Source: Kiloniellales bacterium (GTDB lineage Bacteria; Pseudomonadota; Alphaproteobacteria; Kiloniellales; JAKSDN01). Taken from it: 7,434 bases of DNA. The stretch spans positions 1 through 7,434 of the forward strand of contig JAKSDN010000431.1 of NCBI GenBank assembly GCA_022360075.1. Reading direction: 5' to 3'. Numbering within the stretch: position 1 is the stretch's first letter; each line of letters begins with the position of its first letter. Below are positions 5,206-7,434 of this stretch, piece after piece. A model generated the notes under the pieces. That model ran no database searches, had not been told where the DNA came from, and was given only the letters and a program-made list of their open reading frames with translations. A program made the position numbers and the translations under genes.

Positions 5206-7434
5206 ATGTACTTTCTGGACACACCTGAGGGACTGCCCTCCCCGGGCAACGTCGAACGGGCGGCCGACGGGATCGAACGGTGGCGGGAACACGCGGCCCG
5301 TTTGGAACAGGCGGAACAGCGGAACACGGCGCAGGCACTCGTTCAAGATCCAGCCAGCCGCCGCCTCTTGGAAACGCTGTTCGGCAACAGTCCCTTTCTC
5401 ACCCGCTGTGTTCTGGCAGACCCTGCTGCTTTCCTGGACCTGCTTTCGACAGGACCCGATGCCGTCGTAAGCCAAGTCAACGGGGCGCTCAAGGGCGAAC
5501 TGGCCGCCAGCCTCGACCGCGCCGGGGTCGCCAAGGGGCTGAGGGTCGCGCGCCGCCGGGTCGCTCTGGCCACGGCCTTGGCGGATATCTCGGGCCACTG
5601 GCCGCTCGAGCGCGTGACCGGCGTGCTCAGCGACTTCGCCGCGGCGGCGCTCTCCTGTGCGCTCAGCCATCTGCTGCGGGTCGCCGAGCAGCGCGGCCAG
5701 CTCGGCCTGGCCGCGCCGGAGGCGCCGGAACGCGACTGCGGATACGTCGTCTTGGCCATGGGCAAGCTGGGCGCCGGTGAGCTCAACTACTCCTCGGATA
5801 TCGATCTGATCATCCTCTACGATCCGCACAAGGCCGCGCTCGGCGAAAGCGCGGACGCGCGCTCGACCTTCGTACGCCTCACGCAAGCATTGGTGAGCCT
5901 GATCGAGGAGCGCACCGCCGACGGCCACGTCTTCCGCACGGACCTGCGGCTGCGCCCCGACCCGGGCGCCATGCCTGTGGCGATCTCCTACAACGCCGCC
6001 ATGGCCTACTACGAGAGCATGGGCCAGAACTGGGAGCGGGCGGCCATGATCAAAGTCCGCCCGCTGGCCGGCGATCTCGCGCTGGGAAGGGCTTTCGTTT
6101 CCGAGCTGAGGCCCTTCGTCTGGCGCAAGAACCTCGACTTCTGGGCGATCGACGACATCCACTCGATCAAGCGGCAGATCAACACCCATCGCAGCGGCAG
6201 CAAGCTCGAGCTGCCCGGGCACAACGTGAAGCTCGGCCGCGGCGGCATCCGCGAGATCGAGTTCTTCGTCCAGACCCAGCAGCTCATTTTCGGCGGACGC
6301 GACCCGAGCCTGCGCAAGGCGCGCACGACCGAGGCCCTGGCGGCGCTGGCCGAGGCCGGACGCGTAGATCAGGAGGTGGCGCGCGAGCTGACCGACGTCT
6401 ACCGCTATCTGCGGCGCGTCGAGCACCGCCTGCAGATGGTCGACGACCAGCAGACCCACAGCTTGCCCAAAGACGAGGACGGCCTGGCCCGTATCGCCTG
6501 CTTCCTCGGTTACGACGACAGCGCCGCCCTCGGCGAGGCGCTGCTCGCGAACCTGCGCCGGGTCGAGCGGCATTACGGCCGGCTGTTCGAGGAGGCACCC
6601 TCGCTGTCCGGGCCGGGCAACCTGGTCTTCACCGGCGGCGAGGCCGAGCCGGACACCCTGGCCACGCTGAAGGGCCTGGGCTTCGGCGACGGCAACAAGG
6701 TCTTCCAGATCGTCCGAAGCTGGCATCACGGCCGCTTTCGCGCGACCCGCAGCACGCGCAGCCGGGAGCTCCTGACCGAGCTGATGCCGGCCCTGCTGGC
6801 GGCGCTCGGCAAGACGCCCGATCCCGATGGTGCCTTGGCCAAATTCGATGAGTTTCTGTCGGGACTGCCGGCCGGCGTGCAGCTCTTCTCGCTGCTCACG
6901 GCCAATCCCATGCTGCTCGAGCTGTTGGCCGAGATCATGGGCAGCGCGCCGACGCTGGCCGAGCGGCTGAGCCGCACGCCGGGCCTGCTCGACGCGGTGC
7001 TGACGCCGGGCTTCTTCGGCCACATGCCGGACAAGCGCGCGCTTCAGGCGAGCTGCCGGAAGGCCCTGGAGCAGGCGCGCGACTTCCAGGACGTGCTCGA
7101 TCTCGCGCGTCGCTGGGTCAACGACGAGAAGTTCCAGGTCGGCGTCAACGCCCTGCGCCTGACCATCGACGTTGACGAAGCGGGCCGGGCCCTCAGCCAC
7201 ATCGCCGATTCCGCCCTGCAGGCCGTCTTCGGCCCGGTCCAGGAAGAGCTCGCCCGGGTGCACGGCCGGGTTCCGGGCGCCGAGGTCGCCATACTGGCAC
7301 TCGGCAAGTACGGCGGCGAGGAGATGACACCCTCCTCGGACCTCGATCTGATCTTCATCTACGATCTGCCCGAAGGCACGCCGGCCTCCGACGGCGCGAA
7401 GCCGCTCGACCCGACCCAGTACTTCGCCCGCCTC
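5206..7434 (+). CDS. glnE: Bifunctional glutamine synthetase adenylyltransferase/adenylyl-removing enzyme GlnE (C-terminus cut by window edge)
   Basis: GlnE switches glutamine synthetase off by adenylylation and on by phosphorolytic deadenylylation, under the control of PII protein and glutamine. The reading frame is open for 743 codons to the window end; family members run to about 950-1000 aa, so about a quarter is missing. The N-terminal adenylyl-removase nucleotidyltransferase domain has MGKLGAGELNYSSDIDL (185-201, metal-binding D198 and D200), then DLRLRP (246-251), NLDFWAIDDIHSIKRQI (309-325) and GGIREIEFFVQTQQL (346-360), all family hallmarks. The second, adenylyltransferase, domain has ALGKYGGEEMTPSSDLDL (698-715, D712 and D714) and the window ends 28 codons later. 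Both aspartate pairs are intact, so both activities are expected. The start is ATG 5206: an in-frame TGA lies at 5191-5193 and no other start codon lies between. No Shine-Dalgarno is visible. The first 100 or so codons use GAA for Glu, unlike the rest. Confidence 0.96.
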   Translation, partial: MYFLDTPEGLPSPGNVERAADGIERWREHAARLEQAEQRNTAQALVQDPASRRLLETLFGNSPFLTRCVLADPAAFLDLLSTGPDAVVSQVNGALKGELAASLDRAGVAKGLRVARRRVALATALADISGHWPLERVTGVLSDFAAAALSCALSHLLRVAEQRGQLGLAAPEAPERDCGYVVLAMGKLGAGELNYSSDIDLIILYDPHKAALGESADARSTFVRLTQALVSLIEERTADGHVFRTDLRLRPDPGAMPVAISYNAAMAYYESMGQNWERAAMIKVRPLAGDLALGRAFVSELRPFVWRKNLDFWAIDDIHSIKRQINTHRSGSKLELPGHNVKLGRGGIREIEFFVQTQQLIFGGRDPSLRKARTTEALAALAEAGRVDQEVARELTDVYRYLRRVEHRLQMVDDQQTHSLPKDEDGLARIACFLGYDDSAALGEALLANLRRVERHYGRLFEEAPSLSGPGNLVFTGGEAEPDTLATLKGLGFGDGNKVFQIVRSWHHGRFRATRSTRSRELLTELMPALLAALGKTPDPDGALAKFDEFLSGLPAGVQLFSLLTANPMLLELLAEIMGSAPTLAERLSRTPGLLDAVLTPGFFGHMPDKRALQASCRKALEQARDFQDVLDLARRWVNDEKFQVGVNALRLTIDVDEAGRALSHIADSALQAVFGPVQEELARVHGRVPGAEVAILALGKYGGEEMTPSSDLDLIFIYDLPEGTPASDGAKPLDPTQYFARL

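Noticed and set aside
5173..7263. Minus-strand open frame of 696 codons antisense to glnE
   Set aside because: It mirrors the glnE coding frame in GC-rich DNA. Its translation is rich in Arg, Gln, Ala, Gly and Asp/Glu without recognisable domains, whereas the plus strand encodes intact GlnE motifs throughout.
1..7434. A novel defence, mobile or biosynthetic system
   Set aside because: All coding space is accounted for by four known housekeeping or envelope genes; I saw no transposase, integrase, repeat array, toxin-antitoxin pair, tRNA or attachment site.

Overview
This window looks like an ordinary housekeeping stretch of a GC-rich alphaproteobacterial chromosome. The lineage is inferred from three things: strong G/C preference at third codon positions, a TyrRS and a GlnE that read like alphaproteobacterial versions, and a long AsmA/YhdP-like protein beside tyrS. 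A Rhodospirillales- or Kiloniellales-like organism would fit, but no marker here fixes the genus.

Layout: (1) positions 1-400, minus strand: the first 133 codons of anmK, which recycles anhydro-MurNAc from the cell wall; it runs off the left edge. (2) 401-517: a 117-base divergent promoter region shared by anmK and tyrS, containing an imperfect direct repeat, a TTGAGA -35-like box and GC-rich palindromes. (3) 518-1771, plus strand: complete tyrS (tyrosyl-tRNA synthetase, 417 aa). (4) 1772-1808: a 37-base convergent gap with a weak inverted repeat. (5) 1809-5057 (possibly to 5123), minus strand: one very long AsmA/YhdP-like inner-membrane-anchored protein (about 1082-1104 aa). (6) 5058-5205: a divergent gap without a clear promoter. 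(7) 5206-7434, plus strand: the first 743 codons of glnE, the bifunctional glutamine synthetase adenylyltransferase/deadenylase; it runs off the right edge just after the second nucleotidyltransferase motif.

The four genes have separate jobs: cell-wall recycling, translation, envelope lipid homeostasis and nitrogen control. They alternate in strand (minus, plus, minus, plus), so no two adjacent genes can form an operon inside the window. I found no mobile element, CRISPR array, tRNA/rRNA, phage or defence gene, and no convincing novel system. The points worth a second look are small: the repeat in the anmK/tyrS promoter, a departure from the AnmK family consensus at the left edge, an ambiguous AsmA-like start next to a homopolymer, and a codon-use shift at the 5' end of glnE.
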